The notes: generated by a model from the letters alone, not told the origin. 64,000 nt of DNA from Bacteroidales bacterium (GCA_016290295.1 JAEETJ010000001.1:96883-160882), one strand, 5' to 3'. Counted from the first letter of the stretch, positions 41,375-51,380 are shown. Made by a program: numbers and translations.

Positions 41375-41815
41375 ATGGAAACCCTAGAAGAGCAGAATCC
41401 CATTGCAGAGGCAAGAAGGTATGTGGCCAATGCGGCAGAGATTATCGTTAAATCAAAATATGACCCCGAAACCAAGTTGTATAGGGACAAAAAATATGTC
41501 CGTATAGCGGGTGATACCCTATGGAAGGGCTGTTTGATAGCCTTGGATGCGTTATTGCATGTGCGTATAGGCAAAGGTCGCCCATCGATAGAAAAATACA
41601 AGAAGGCGGCGGCACAACGCGACCACAAGCTATTGTCTTATATTGTGGCTGGATATGAGACCATGCATCTTGTGATGGGCTATGATGGCAACAAGGAGAA
41701 AAAAGTCTCTGATGCGGGGTTCGAGAGAGCCAATGCAATTATCGACCGATGTGCAATATTGATGCCCGGAACAGTGCCGGTACCGGCTCCGACATTGGCT
41801 GCCGTGTCATGCTGA
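41375..41815 (+). CDS. DUF5618 family protein
   Basis: 146 aa from the ATG at 41375, chosen because AAAGGAG lies at ideal Shine-Dalgarno distance and METLEEQNPIAEARRYVANA is the family N-terminus; an open frame extends upstream to 41291. It is helical, with YRDKKYVRIAGDTLWKGCLI, LDALLHVRIGKGRPSIEKYK and YIVAGYETMHLVMGYDGNKE. Such DUF5618 proteins are small cytoplasmic Bacteroidota proteins, often near HEPN/MNT-type or mobile regions; the function is unknown. It converges on a FISUMP gene with six bases between the stops. Confidence 0.8.
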   Translation: METLEEQNPIAEARRYVANAAEIIVKSKYDPETKLYRDKKYVRIAGDTLWKGCLIALDALLHVRIGKGRPSIEKYKKAAAQRDHKLLSYIVAGYETMHLVMGYDGNKEKKVSDAGFERANAIIDRCAILMPGTVPVPAPTLAAVSC

Positions 41816-41821
41816 TATTTT

Positions 41822-43516
41822 TTAATCCCGAAGACAACGGACCGAATATCCGTAGGACTTGTCGTTGCCGTTCCTATACAAGTAGGCTCCACTGTAGGTA
41901 ATCTGCCGGTAGTAAACGAAGTTGCCATAGATCTGCGTAGCACTCCAGAAGTCGGCGTCGCTGCCAACAGAGCTTAAGTTGCTGCCGTAGCAGCCAGCAG
42001 GAAGAGCCGAAAAGCCCGTGGAATTATTTGAACTAGGCTCAAGACCCACAGCACATAAATTGGACATAATAATGGCCCATCCTGATGTTGACGCCAACGC
42101 CTTGGCTATATAGGCGCTATTAGCACTACACTGATACTGCGTCTGGCTGCCCACATAGTCACTCAGCTGTATCCACTCCGCATCACTCGGAACATGCCAG
42201 CCTGTTGGACATATACCCTGAACACCACTGGGATTAGCACTGCTGGAAGATGAATTACCCATTACCGCAGGCCAGTTGTACAGATAGCCGTGAGTGCTCA
42301 CATTGGAAATGTTATTGTCAACATAATAATATGCGGTTGTATTACTTGTACTGTTGCCCATAGGTATGCTTGTGCCATCGCTGTAGTGTGTGGTGCGTAA
42401 ATTCTCCTTCATCCAGCACTGGTTGCCAATCTGCACCGTGTTGTAAGTATTGTTGTCATAGTCTGTCACTGTGGCAGCACCTGGGCAAGAATATCCAGCA
42501 TCAACAACAGCAGTAAAACTTCGTTGTTCCCCATAGCTCGTACCTGCACTATTGGTGGCATACGCCCGCACATAATAAGTAGTGCCAGTAGTCAGACCTG
42601 TAATATTACTGGTAAAACTGCCCGTACCGCTGCCATCGGTGGTGTAGCTTTCGCTCACAGTAGGGTTCTGCGAAGTACTCCAGCATACACCGCGAGCGGT
42701 AACTGAAGAGGCACCATTTGAAGTAACATCACCACCGCAAGTGGCAGAATTAGTCGTAATAGAAGTTATCGTATTGGTGGTAACAATTGGCAACTGATGC
42801 TGCGTTTCGGAAAACTGCAAAGTGAAGGTCTGCGAAGTTTCCTGTACTTGTGTAATATGTTGGCTTTCCGCCTCGTTGCAGTTAATGGTTGCATAGCCCA
42901 CGTATTCCATCTGGTCACCGAAGGTGAAAGGATTGTTGGTAGCGCCACGGGGATTGGATTTGGCAGATTTTGGCAAATAATCATTCAACATAACGACACC
43001 TGTGTATTCCATTTTGTTGGCATCAGTGCCGCCGTTGCATACCATTTTGATGGAGGAGGTTTGGCCGCTCTGGCGGGCGGTCATCACGTAGGTGCCAGAG
43101 GTGGCCAAGGTAATGCGGAATTGGTGGGGACCGGGTTGTAACGTATAATCATTCGCCACAACAATACGGCCGTTGATGTCGGCAATGTCCAATGCCACCG
43201 TCCCCTCTGTTGCCACCATCAGGTTCACCTCAGTGGTGCCGGTGAAAGGGTTGGGATTATTTTGGGACAACCGCAGGAGCGAATGATTATTCGCCCCTAC
43301 AATATCGGAAATACCCGTGCCGTTCTGCATGGTCAAGGTGGTGTCGGGCCAATATATCGTTTCCTGCCAGCCCTTGGTCAGGTTGGTGATGGACACTCGG
43401 TTGAGCTGTACATGCTGGTTGGCCGCATCCTTGGCGGTGAAGGTGAGGGTCACACTTTGGGCAAAAGCGGTGATGCTCATCAAAACTATAACCCAAAATA
43501 ATAGGAGTTTTTTCAT
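41822..43516 (-). CDS. FISUMP protein with N-terminal sorting-like domain and FN3-like domain
   Basis: 564 aa. The signal peptide ends at TAFAQ (residue 20). A first beta domain (21-85) leads into LSQNNPNPFTGTTEVNLMVA, DINGRIVVANDYTLQPGPHQ and LATSGTYVMTARQSGQTSSI, which is the pattern of a T9SS type A sorting domain but sits at about residues 85-160, not at the C-terminus. Next comes an FN3-like domain (ITSITTNSATCGGDVTSNGA, ARGVCWSTSQNPTVS, TYYVRAYATNSAGTSYGE), and last a FISUMP domain (YNTVQIGNQCWMKENLRTTH ... GYSVRCLRD). Same N-terminal architecture as the paralogue at 51606, which lacks the FN3-like part. Confidence 0.88.
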   Translation of the reverse strand: MKKLLLFWVIVLMSITAFAQSVTLTFTAKDAANQHVQLNRVSITNLTKGWQETIYWPDTTLTMQNGTGISDIVGANNHSLLRLSQNNPNPFTGTTEVNLMVATEGTVALDIADINGRIVVANDYTLQPGPHQFRITLATSGTYVMTARQSGQTSSIKMVCNGGTDANKMEYTGVVMLNDYLPKSAKSNPRGATNNPFTFGDQMEYVGYATINCNEAESQHITQVQETSQTFTLQFSETQHQLPIVTTNTITSITTNSATCGGDVTSNGASSVTARGVCWSTSQNPTVSESYTTDGSGTGSFTSNITGLTTGTTYYVRAYATNSAGTSYGEQRSFTAVVDAGYSCPGAATVTDYDNNTYNTVQIGNQCWMKENLRTTHYSDGTSIPMGNSTSNTTAYYYVDNNISNVSTHGYLYNWPAVMGNSSSSSANPSGVQGICPTGWHVPSDAEWIQLSDYVGSQTQYQCSANSAYIAKALASTSGWAIIMSNLCAVGLEPSSNNSTGFSALPAGCYGSNLSSVGSDADFWSATQIYGNFVYYRQITYSGAYLYRNGNDKSYGYSVRCLRD

Positions 43517-43586
43517 AATCTTATTTTTTAGGTTTCATATTGCATTGGAAAAAAAGGGACCTTGCATATCCATTTGACATATCTGT

Positions 43587-43889
43587 CTATAACACAAACT
43601 CCAATACCGCAAACAGCATGGCGATGGCAAAGGTCACCAACAAAATGCCACGGCCGGTAAGGTCGTATTTCAATTTTACCAGATAATATCTCAGTATCAG
43701 CACATTGGGAACCACACTCAGCAGTATGAGTTTCTGTATCATTTTATCTATATTCAACGCCCCCGTCTGATGCTGCACCAGCATGATAATGCCATACATG
43801 ATGCCGAAAAAGACGGCAGGACAGATAAAACCGATGAACAAGCCCATCGGCAGAGAATCTCTTCTCAGTTTTTCAACAAAATTGCCCAT
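43587..43889 (-). CDS. Small three-helix membrane protein
   Basis: 100 aa, unrecognised. Three hydrophobic helices: PMGLFIGFICPAVFFGIMYG, KLILLSVVPNVLILRYYL and GILLVTFAIAMLFAVLEFVL. Its ATG overlaps the surE stop by one base (TAATG), so it is translationally coupled and probably the last gene of the 51380-to-43587 operon. The position next to surE is seen in other Bacteroidales in my memory, but no function is established. Confidence 0.75.
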   Translation of the reverse strand: MGNFVEKLRRDSLPMGLFIGFICPAVFFGIMYGIIMLVQHQTGALNIDKMIQKLILLSVVPNVLILRYYLVKLKYDLTGRGILLVTFAIAMLFAVLEFVL

Positions 43890-44656
43890 TATTCCTCCAA
43901 TGCCTTAAAATTATTCATATACTGATAAGCCGTCAAATCGGTTTGTACCGGCTGTATGGAAATATAATTGTGCGTCAAGGCCCACTGGCAGGTATCATCG
44001 TGTGGATCCTGGTCAACCAAGTAGCCGGAAAGCCAGTAATACGGTCTTCCGAAACAGTCTATCCGTTCAACCAAATCCTCTGCCCAATAGCCCTTGGTCT
44101 GTCTGGTAATCTTGATACCCTTTATATCCTCAATAGAACCCTTGGGTATATTGATATTCAGGGAAATCTGTGGCGGGAAATCGGTAGCCAGCAACTGCGG
44201 AATAAGTTTTTTGGCATAATACGTCGCAGCGGTAAAATCGGCATCCGGAGAATAATCCAGAAGAGAAAAACCTACCGCTCTGGAGCCCTCAAAACTACCT
44301 TCAATAGCCGCGGCCATGGTGCCCGAATAAATCAGGCTGACAGAGGAATTGGAGCCATGGTTGATACCAGAGAGCACCAGGTCGATTTTACGGTCACGCA
44401 GCACAACCCTCTGCCCCAATTTCACACAATCCACGGGGGTGCCATTCGTTCTGTAATACTTGATACCGTCTTCCTCGCGATAGAGTTTTATTCTCAACGG
44501 TTCGTTCATCGTAATAGCGTGTCCCATGCCCGAACGGACGCTGTCGGGCACAATTACCACTATTTCGCCAAAGTCCTTGGCGGCTTCCACCATGGCATAC
44601 AGGCCTTTCGCCTCGTAGCCGTCATCATTGACAATTAATATCAAAGGTCTTTCCAT
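43889..44656 (-). CDS. surE: 5'/3'-nucleotidase SurE
   Basis: Stationary-phase survival nucleoside monophosphatase, 255 aa, full length, cytoplasmic. Metal-site motifs are present: ILIVNDDGYEAKGL at the N-terminus (Asp-Asp pair), VPDSVRSGMGHAIT, LVLSGINHGSNSS (the Asn ligand), YSGTMAAAIEGS, and LNINIPKG. It starts one base after the stop of the gingipain-like gene and overlaps the next small gene, inside a six-gene operon. Confidence 0.97.
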   Translation of the reverse strand: MERPLILIVNDDGYEAKGLYAMVEAAKDFGEIVVIVPDSVRSGMGHAITMNEPLRIKLYREEDGIKYYRTNGTPVDCVKLGQRVVLRDRKIDLVLSGINHGSNSSVSLIYSGTMAAAIEGSFEGSRAVGFSLLDYSPDADFTAATYYAKKLIPQLLATDFPPQISLNINIPKGSIEDIKGIKITRQTKGYWAEDLVERIDCFGRPYYWLSGYLVDQDPHDDTCQWALTHNYISIQPVQTDLTAYQYMNNFKALEE

Positions 44657-44657
44657 C

Positions 44658-47600
44658 TTAGTCTTTCAAAATTTTAACAGCCTTCACTTGTTTATCACCA
44701 TTCCAAACCACCAGCAAATAAGTGCCAGCGGACAAACCATTCAAATTCATAGTAGTATGAGTATCGGTAAGCGCCACACTACGCATACGCTGACCGGAAA
44801 TATTAAACAAATCAGCTCTTCCTTGCTGGAATTCCGGCAATTTTTCACCGGCAATCACCACATAATCTGTGGCAGGATTGGGATAGCAAGATATCAAAAT
44901 GCCATCTTCAGTGTAATTCTGGACTGCTGTAGGTTGTTTTACAGCGGCAGGCAGCGAGATGTAGTCAATCATAGCCAAGTCTTCGCCACCGGTTTGATAA
45001 TTATCCTTGGTATAACGCCATTCAAAAGTATAAGTTCCCGCAGCTAAAGGATATTCGGCCTTGGTCCATGACACTTCTCCATCCCAGGAATCCTTTTTGG
45101 TATTGTTAATATAGAAGGCTAAATAATCATACTGTTGCGTCTGACCCCACCAATTGGTACCCCCCTGCTCGCAAGAAACGTAATAATAGAAGGAGATGGT
45201 ATCGGGCTGTGAGACTTCCAAGGTCAGTTTCAATGAGGAAGACTTATTGTTACCAATCGGATAGGAACGTACCGCGTAGGTACCCTCGTATGGATGCGTG
45301 GTAGTAATCTGCCATTGATTGGAGGTTCCCAAATCCCAATCATAGGAAGAGAAATCTCCAGTTTCCCAGTCCTCGATACTGGCTCCGATGAGCAAAGCAA
45401 ACGTTTTCTCTGCCTTGTAGAAACCAGCCGTATATACCACCTTGAATTCCGCTATCGTGCTTTCCTGAATATTGGGATTGACTGTCACCGATAAATGCAG
45501 TGTATTGCTTGCGTTTTCTGTCATAAACGGAATGGTCTGTGTCATCTCAGAGTTAAAACTAATCGCATCACTCATATTCTCAACTGAAACAAAACCAAAC
45601 TGTGCCTTGGCATTACCAATGTTCTGCAAAGGAATATTCAGGGTAACAGTCTCACCATAATCAATACGGCCATTGACCGTAGCCCCAGACTGAGAATCAT
45701 CCACAATGCAATTACCTATAGCCAGTTTCGGGGCATACAACAACTGGGAGAAATTCTGCTCAGTCACATATTCACCCGCAGTCATCACTACATGGAAATG
45801 GGCAATATGGCCATATGGCACATTGGGAGCCACCTTGAAGCGGATGGCATCAGACAAAGACACGCTCTCGTTGGGCTGCAAACCCGTTGAGCTAAATGTG
45901 CTCTGCAACATTGTAACATACTGATCATCGGTTGTAACTACCACAGTGAAATCGGAAGAGGCCACACCTCCCACATTTTTCACCTGCATGTTCACACCCA
46001 CCGATTCGTTATACGAAGGATGACCAGTAGCATTGTTAATTTGGTGTCCCGTATAGGTAAGATAAGGTTCATCATTCACTATTACAGGTATATCGGCCTG
46101 ATAAGGAATACGGTTAAAGGCAGACACCAGCAAATGCAACGTATCAGTAGGTATTAATAGTTCATTGAAGTTCAGCATAACACTTCCTCCTGAAATAAGA
46201 CCTTGCGTAAGAATGGTATTGCCCTTGGTCAGCACTACCTTGGCACCTTCCACGGGAGACATGACTTGAAGTTGATTGACACCGGTAAACAATTGTTCAG
46301 CGTGTGTAGCGGTCAATGCTTGTGGCGTAGCGGTACGCACTTGCAAGGTCGGATCACCGAAAATCACCCAGGTACGCATAGTCTGCAAGCCTTGTGAAGA
46401 AGTTGTTGGATAAACCTCATGCATTTTGGCCAAACCATTGAAAACGATACCACCGAAAGTACGCTTCACAGTAGTATTCTCAGCGCCTGTCAGCAAGCGA
46501 ATCATCTCATCTTGGCCAACCATAGGTGGATTCCAAGGCTGGCTCATGGTGGACATCACCGTGCTGACAGCCCCTGTTGACTGACCATTCTTCGTGGCTC
46601 GCAACCATGCTTCGGCAAAACAAGTCTGATTAACATAATCACCATTCAAACACGCTGTTGAGATAATGAATGGTAATTTATAATAATTGGTAAGATTATT
46701 AATGTGCGAATTGCTGAAACTCGTGGTTCCCCAACTGGTTTCACTTCCATGTCCACAATAGGTAATGATACCCACACCCGCATTCACAGCAGTACTCACA
46801 TTGGCAGCGGTAGGATTGCCACTGGCATCCAAACCTCCTTGAGAACCCTCAAACAACTCATAGCCACCGGTATAAGTAAACGCCAGCAACTTGTTGTCAA
46901 TATTGCGGATATGCTGATAATCATATTCATTGTCCTCTCCAGGTCCCTCAGAAGAACCGATTCCTAAGAACTGGTCGAAATGCGTGGTCTCCACTGGATT
47001 TTCCTCATATTGAATAAACTTGTTCACCTGGGTGGTCACATGAGTGGCGTTCTCAGCGGAAATCTTACCCAGAATTATATCCGGCACCTCATCGTTGCCC
47101 ACAATTTCAGTGTAAAAATTATCAGAAACCTCACCATCTTTGGTGAAATAGGGGAACAAATTGCCATCACCCACAATCAAAACGAAAGCTAAATTGTGCT
47201 CATTATAGAAATTCGTGATATAATTCTTGACAGCGGTATTGGAATTACCTACCTCTTCCAAAGTCACCATGGTCGTGGGATAACCATTTTTAATCTTCCA
47301 ACTTACATACGGTTGCAGAGCATCAACGAATTGCGCAGGGGTGATAATCAAAATCTCTCCCGTCTCGACAATAGTGGTGTAACGACTTCTTTCATAATTC
47401 AAAAAGAAAGTCTTATATACCTCATCGAACTCAGCACAGTTTTTGCGAGCCTGCTGAGCCACGTATGGTGCATTGAAATCAATACGCATAGTAATAGAAC
47501 GATAGTATTTGAGTTGCTGCTGCACAGGATTATAATCAAAGGGGAAAACCTGAAGAGTAACCCCATGAAAATCACGCATGTAAAAAGTTTCCGTCAGCTG

Positions 47601-48023
47601 AACAGGAGACTCCCTCTGAAAGGCGTTCTGCTGATATGCCGCACCAAACTGATAGGGTACATCTTCAGGATTGGTGTTTCTGAAAATCACGCCCTTGGAA
47701 GGAATCAGCTTGAAATTTTCGACCAACTGGTAATCAGCACTAATAACCGATAAAGTTGGCTGGCTATTTTCCGGAATAATGATAGACTGACCCGCAAGCA
47801 ACAACTCGGGCATTCCCAATTCTGTCACAGCGTATGCACCAGACATCGACAATTTTTGATAAGTCTGGCCATTAATATCCACATTGCTTGTGGTATATGC
47901 CGGCATATCGACTTTCACGGTAACACCGTTTGCATCCGATGACAAGACCGAATAGCTGACTCTTTGGGCAAAGATGAAATTCACCACTAATAAGAGCAGC
48001 AATAAAGCACTAATTTTTTTCAT
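44658..48023 (-). CDS. Gingipain-like C25 cysteine protease with T9SS sorting domain
   Basis: 1121 aa secreted protease. The signal peptide ends at FIFAQ (residue 20). A propeptide-like N-terminal part is followed by the C25 catalytic domain: EILIITPAQFVDALQPYVSW, VLIVGDGNLFPYF, the catalytic His in ITYCGHGSETSWGT (about residue 422) and Cys in IISTACLNGDYVNQTCFAEA (about 456), then MVGQDEMIRLL and RTFGGIVFNGLAKM, all very close to Rgp/Kgp. Ig-like and beta-sandwich modules follow, and a C-terminal T9SS type A domain (ISCYPNPATDYVVIAGEKLP ... GTYLLVVWNGDKQVKAVKIL). The sequence around the active site fits gingipains better than the PorU sortase. It overlaps porQ by 14 bp. Confidence 0.93.
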   Translation of the reverse strand: MKKISALLLLLLVVNFIFAQRVSYSVLSSDANGVTVKVDMPAYTTSNVDINGQTYQKLSMSGAYAVTELGMPELLLAGQSIIIPENSQPTLSVISADYQLVENFKLIPSKGVIFRNTNPEDVPYQFGAAYQQNAFQRESPVQLTETFYMRDFHGVTLQVFPFDYNPVQQQLKYYRSITMRIDFNAPYVAQQARKNCAEFDEVYKTFFLNYERSRYTTIVETGEILIITPAQFVDALQPYVSWKIKNGYPTTMVTLEEVGNSNTAVKNYITNFYNEHNLAFVLIVGDGNLFPYFTKDGEVSDNFYTEIVGNDEVPDIILGKISAENATHVTTQVNKFIQYEENPVETTHFDQFLGIGSSEGPGEDNEYDYQHIRNIDNKLLAFTYTGGYELFEGSQGGLDASGNPTAANVSTAVNAGVGIITYCGHGSETSWGTTSFSNSHINNLTNYYKLPFIISTACLNGDYVNQTCFAEAWLRATKNGQSTGAVSTVMSTMSQPWNPPMVGQDEMIRLLTGAENTTVKRTFGGIVFNGLAKMHEVYPTTSSQGLQTMRTWVIFGDPTLQVRTATPQALTATHAEQLFTGVNQLQVMSPVEGAKVVLTKGNTILTQGLISGGSVMLNFNELLIPTDTLHLLVSAFNRIPYQADIPVIVNDEPYLTYTGHQINNATGHPSYNESVGVNMQVKNVGGVASSDFTVVVTTDDQYVTMLQSTFSSTGLQPNESVSLSDAIRFKVAPNVPYGHIAHFHVVMTAGEYVTEQNFSQLLYAPKLAIGNCIVDDSQSGATVNGRIDYGETVTLNIPLQNIGNAKAQFGFVSVENMSDAISFNSEMTQTIPFMTENASNTLHLSVTVNPNIQESTIAEFKVVYTAGFYKAEKTFALLIGASIEDWETGDFSSYDWDLGTSNQWQITTTHPYEGTYAVRSYPIGNNKSSSLKLTLEVSQPDTISFYYYVSCEQGGTNWWGQTQQYDYLAFYINNTKKDSWDGEVSWTKAEYPLAAGTYTFEWRYTKDNYQTGGEDLAMIDYISLPAAVKQPTAVQNYTEDGILISCYPNPATDYVVIAGEKLPEFQQGRADLFNISGQRMRSVALTDTHTTMNLNGLSAGTYLLVVWNGDKQVKAVKILKD

Positions 48024-49113
48024 TTTTTGAATTTTGACGTATTAATTTCTTTTCTTTATTTTCTTTGGATAATTTACTCAACTCTTCAATATTCATACTG
48101 AAGGTAATGTTATTGGGAACAGCACCCACCGCATAATGATTGCGAGAAAAACCGACCTGTATTGACCTGATATTAATCATAAAACCATACGAGAATCCGG
48201 CAAAACTTCTCTTCTGCGGGATTTTCATCTCCTGATGGATATTGTGATTGTAGGCGAAATATAACGACAGATATTTCACCGGAATGACTTCGATGCCCAC
48301 CACCACATGGCGGAACATATTGTCGAAGAATGTAGCCACCTTGGAAGGTGTCTGAACTTCACCTGTGATGGCATCTCTGGAATACAGAGGATTATCAGTA
48401 CCCGTATAAGCCATATTCCATTTATACAACGAATGCAATGAGATATGATAACGCACGGGAATATGCGCAAATCTCTGAGAAAATGCCAGTTGTATATCAA
48501 AAGGTAATTTCTCGAAATTGCCTGGGGTAAACGGTTTCAGCTCTGAACCCATGTTCTTGAACAACAAAGACACCGAAAGCCTCCTCTTTTCGTTGTAGTA
48601 AGTGCCTGCCACATCCGCAGCAATGCCGAAGGAATTATAATCGGCATAACCGCAATAAATCATTTTCAGGCTGGCACCAATGGAGAAACCTTTACCCAAC
48701 TCACGACCCCAGCCTACAATAGCAGCCAGGTCACCCGCACGGAATGAGCCTATTTCCTGTCCAGTGATATCCGTCTCCGTAAAACGGCCGTAACCGACAT
48801 AGCGCATCTCGAAAGCGAAACTACCGATTTTATCAAACGAATGCGAATATAAAGCTGACACATAATTACTTCCCCTGAAATAATTGGTAAAGTTCATGAC
48901 CAAGGAAGTATGATGCCGCTGCCCTATCAACGAAGGATTAGTCATGATGATGGAAGGATCCTCATCGTGAACAGAAATCAGATTGCTACCCAAGCCTGCA
49001 ATACGGCTGGAATAATTGAGTGACAGGAAATTATACACATAGTTGCCGTTCGACTGGGCCATCAAACCCGTCGAGAAAAGCAAAAACAATATCGGCAACC
49101 AGTATTTTTTCAT
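48010..49113 (-). CDS. porQ: Type IX secretion system protein PorQ
   Basis: 367 aa outer-membrane beta-barrel protein of the PorV/FadL-like family; PorQ is part of the attachment complex of T9SS. The signal peptide ends at GLMAQ (residue 20). YNFLSLNYSSRIAGLGSNLI and DPSIIMTNPSLIGQRHHTSL are the PorQ N-terminal signature, followed by alternating amphipathic strands (FAFEMRYVGYGRFTETDITG, FSIGASLKMIYCGYADYNSF, FAGFSYGFMINIRSIQVGFS). The very C-terminus is Lys/Asn/Glu-rich and overlaps the gingipain-like gene start. It starts three bases after radA. Confidence 0.88.
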   Translation of the reverse strand: MKKYWLPILFLLFSTGLMAQSNGNYVYNFLSLNYSSRIAGLGSNLISVHDEDPSIIMTNPSLIGQRHHTSLVMNFTNYFRGSNYVSALYSHSFDKIGSFAFEMRYVGYGRFTETDITGQEIGSFRAGDLAAIVGWGRELGKGFSIGASLKMIYCGYADYNSFGIAADVAGTYYNEKRRLSVSLLFKNMGSELKPFTPGNFEKLPFDIQLAFSQRFAHIPVRYHISLHSLYKWNMAYTGTDNPLYSRDAITGEVQTPSKVATFFDNMFRHVVVGIEVIPVKYLSLYFAYNHNIHQEMKIPQKRSFAGFSYGFMINIRSIQVGFSRNHYAVGAVPNNITFSMNIEELSKLSKENKEKKLIRQNSKNEKN

Positions 49114-49116
49114 TTT

Positions 49117-50490
49117 TTACTCTTGAAACAATAATGACAACATTTCCTCCACACGTGAAATGGGTAATATCTTTATTTTCAACCCGCTCAATTTCACACC
49201 TTTCAAATTATATTTGGACACAAACATACGGGTGAAACCCAATTTGTTGGCCTCCATAATACGCTGTTCAATGCGGGTCACAGGGCGTACCTCGCCATTC
49301 AGTCCCAACTCACCCGCAAAGCAGGTTTTAGCATCGATGGCAATATCGGCTGTGGACGACAGAATGGCCGCCACCACTGCTAAGTTGATAGCTGGGTCTT
49401 CCACATGGATACCACCGGCGATATTCAGAAACACATCCTTAGCCCCGATTTTGAAACGGCAACGTTTTTCCAGCACAGCCAGCAGCATATTCATACGGCG
49501 GGTATCAAAACCTGTAGCCGAACGTTGCGGCGTACCATAAACCGCTGAACTCACCAAACTCTGGGTCTCTATCATAATGGGGCGGTTGCCTTCCATTACG
49601 GCGGCAATAGCACTGCCACTATAATTCTCCTCATGCTGGGAAACCAGTATTTCAGAAGGATTCAGCACCTCACGTAAGCCATTCTCGTTCATCTCGAAGA
49701 TACCTAATTCTGAAGTAGAACCGAAGCGGTTTTTGATGCAACGCACGATGCGGTAGCCATAGTGTTGGTCACCCTCGAACTGCAGCACCGTATCCACAAT
49801 ATGTTCCAGAATTTTCGGTCCCGCCAAGGTACCATCCTTGGTGATATGGCCAATCAGAAACACTGGTATCGCTGTAGTTTTAGCCAGATGCTGAAATTCT
49901 GCGGCACATTCTTTGATTTGCGACACCGAGCCGGAGGCGGAATCCAGGAGGTTACTCTGCAAAGTCTGTATGGAATCCACAATCAGCAGTTGCGGTTGCA
50001 GCTCCTCTATGTGTTTGAAAATCTCCTGTGTGGATGTTTCCGTCAAAATATAGCAATGTTTTAGGGCGTTAGGGCTTCCCAAACGCTCAGCACGCATCTT
50101 CAGCTGGCTTTCACTCTCTTCACCCGACACGTACAAGATTTTCGTCTCGGTCATCAGCAGGGCCATCTGCAGCAGCAAGGTTGACTTGCCAATACCTGGT
50201 TCACCACCCAGCAAGGTGATAGAGCCAGCCACAATGCCTCCGCCCAACACACGATCCAGCTCACCGATATGCGAGTGCAGACGCGGCATTTCCTGCAGGG
50301 AAATCTCGCTGAACAGTTTGGGCTTGCTCTGACGTATTACCGCATTGGATTTCCCTTTCGGGGTGTCTTGACGCACCACAACCTCTTCCTCAAAAGTATT
50401 CCATTCACCACAAGAGGGACAACGTCCCATCCATTGGGTGGACTGGTGACCACAGTTTTTGCAGAAGAATTGTGATTTAGTCTTGGCCAT
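49117..50490 (-). CDS. radA: DNA repair protein RadA
   Basis: 457 aa RecA-like branch-migration factor. An N-terminal C4 zinc finger (FFCKNCGHQSTQWMGRCPSC) is followed by Walker A GGEPGIGKSTLLLQMA at about 93, the KNRFGSTSELGIFEM motif characteristic of RadA, and a C-terminal Lon-like domain (DVFLNIAGGIHVEDPAINLA, FAGELGLNGEVRPV). Full length. It is third-last to be expected in a T9SS operon, yet is tightly packed between a YD-repeat gene (2-bp gap) and porQ (3-bp gap). Confidence 0.97.
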   Translation of the reverse strand: MAKTKSQFFCKNCGHQSTQWMGRCPSCGEWNTFEEEVVVRQDTPKGKSNAVIRQSKPKLFSEISLQEMPRLHSHIGELDRVLGGGIVAGSITLLGGEPGIGKSTLLLQMALLMTETKILYVSGEESESQLKMRAERLGSPNALKHCYILTETSTQEIFKHIEELQPQLLIVDSIQTLQSNLLDSASGSVSQIKECAAEFQHLAKTTAIPVFLIGHITKDGTLAGPKILEHIVDTVLQFEGDQHYGYRIVRCIKNRFGSTSELGIFEMNENGLREVLNPSEILVSQHEENYSGSAIAAVMEGNRPIMIETQSLVSSAVYGTPQRSATGFDTRRMNMLLAVLEKRCRFKIGAKDVFLNIAGGIHVEDPAINLAVVAAILSSTADIAIDAKTCFAGELGLNGEVRPVTRIEQRIMEANKLGFTRMFVSKYNLKGVKLSGLKIKILPISRVEEMLSLLFQE

Positions 50491-50492
50491 GA

Positions 50493-51380
50493 TTATTCTC
50501 TTGTATAATCAACATGATTCATCAAACGGCATACAGCGGGATTCACTTCGTCATTAGCGTATGAATCCTGCGTCTGTATCCTACCACTTTCATCGTAAGT
50601 ATAGGCAGTCCACGACTGCAAATTTCCATCCTTGTCAAACACTGATATCTTGACTGGTTTTTCCCCTTCATACTCATAGCAGGTTTTCCTGTAATGATCC
50701 AAATCCTCCTCTTCTTCCTCTATCAGTCGGTTTTCCTCATCATAGCGGTAATAAATCTTAGCGATAAGGGTTTCCTCGTAGTTATATATCAAGTCTTTGA
50801 TTTTATTGCCACGCTCATCATATTCGAAAGCGGCGCTTCGGCGGTCCTTTTGCTGCACTTCGTCTCTCACGCGGTTAATGAGACGGCCATTTTCATCATA
50901 TTCGTTTACGGTCACATACATTTCCTGGCCATCCTCATCGTATTCCACATCCTTTATCAACTGCCCTTTTTCGTTATACGAAAGTGCTCTCTCGGTATAA
51001 GAAAACTCACCATCATCGTAGCAATCGCGGCGCACCAGGCGATCGTTCTCATACACCATACGGGTAGTATATTCTGGCATACCTTCGCCGTAGCATTGTG
51101 TTTGCTCTACTAAGCGGCCATTTTCATATACGCTACTAATCTGTTCGCACAGCACACCTTCGCCGTCATAATTTTTCAGCAACAAAGGATGATGATTATC
51201 ATCGTATTCCGTCACTGTGGCAGACTGTAGGGTTGCGTCAGGACTATAACTGTTCTCAGAGATGATATTGCCCTGATCATCGTATTCAGCAATGGATGAA
51301 ATGTAATCTTCAGGAGTAATATCGTTCTCCTCGTAACCTGTACGCAGGTAGTTGATGGTATGAATGGTCAGTTTTCGCAT
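50493..51380 (-). CDS. YD/RHS-like repeat protein, cytoplasmic
   Basis: 295 aa from the ATG at 51380 (MRKLTIHTINYLRTGYEEND); an earlier ATG at 51401 would overlap the promoter. There is no signal peptide. The protein is made of about ten acidic repeats of the type YDExGxLIxExxYxxxG, e.g. SIAEYDDQGNIISENSYSPD, SSVYENGRLVEQTQCYGEGM, NEYDENGRLINRVRDEVQQK and AYTYDESGRIQTQDSYANDE, similar to YD/RHS or YwqK-like repeats. Function unknown. It is the first gene of the operon with radA, porQ, the gingipain-like protease, surE and a small membrane protein. Confidence 0.78.
   Translation of the reverse strand: MRKLTIHTINYLRTGYEENDITPEDYISSIAEYDDQGNIISENSYSPDATLQSATVTEYDDNHHPLLLKNYDGEGVLCEQISSVYENGRLVEQTQCYGEGMPEYTTRMVYENDRLVRRDCYDDGEFSYTERALSYNEKGQLIKDVEYDEDGQEMYVTVNEYDENGRLINRVRDEVQQKDRRSAAFEYDERGNKIKDLIYNYEETLIAKIYYRYDEENRLIEEEEEDLDHYRKTCYEYEGEKPVKISVFDKDGNLQSWTAYTYDESGRIQTQDSYANDEVNPAVCRLMNHVDYTRE

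Noticed and set aside
44658..48023. PorU sortase as identity of the C25 protein next to porQ
   Set aside because: The residues around His and Cys (CGHGSETSWGT, TACLNGDY, CFAEAWLRA) are those of gingipain proteases, not the PorU pattern.
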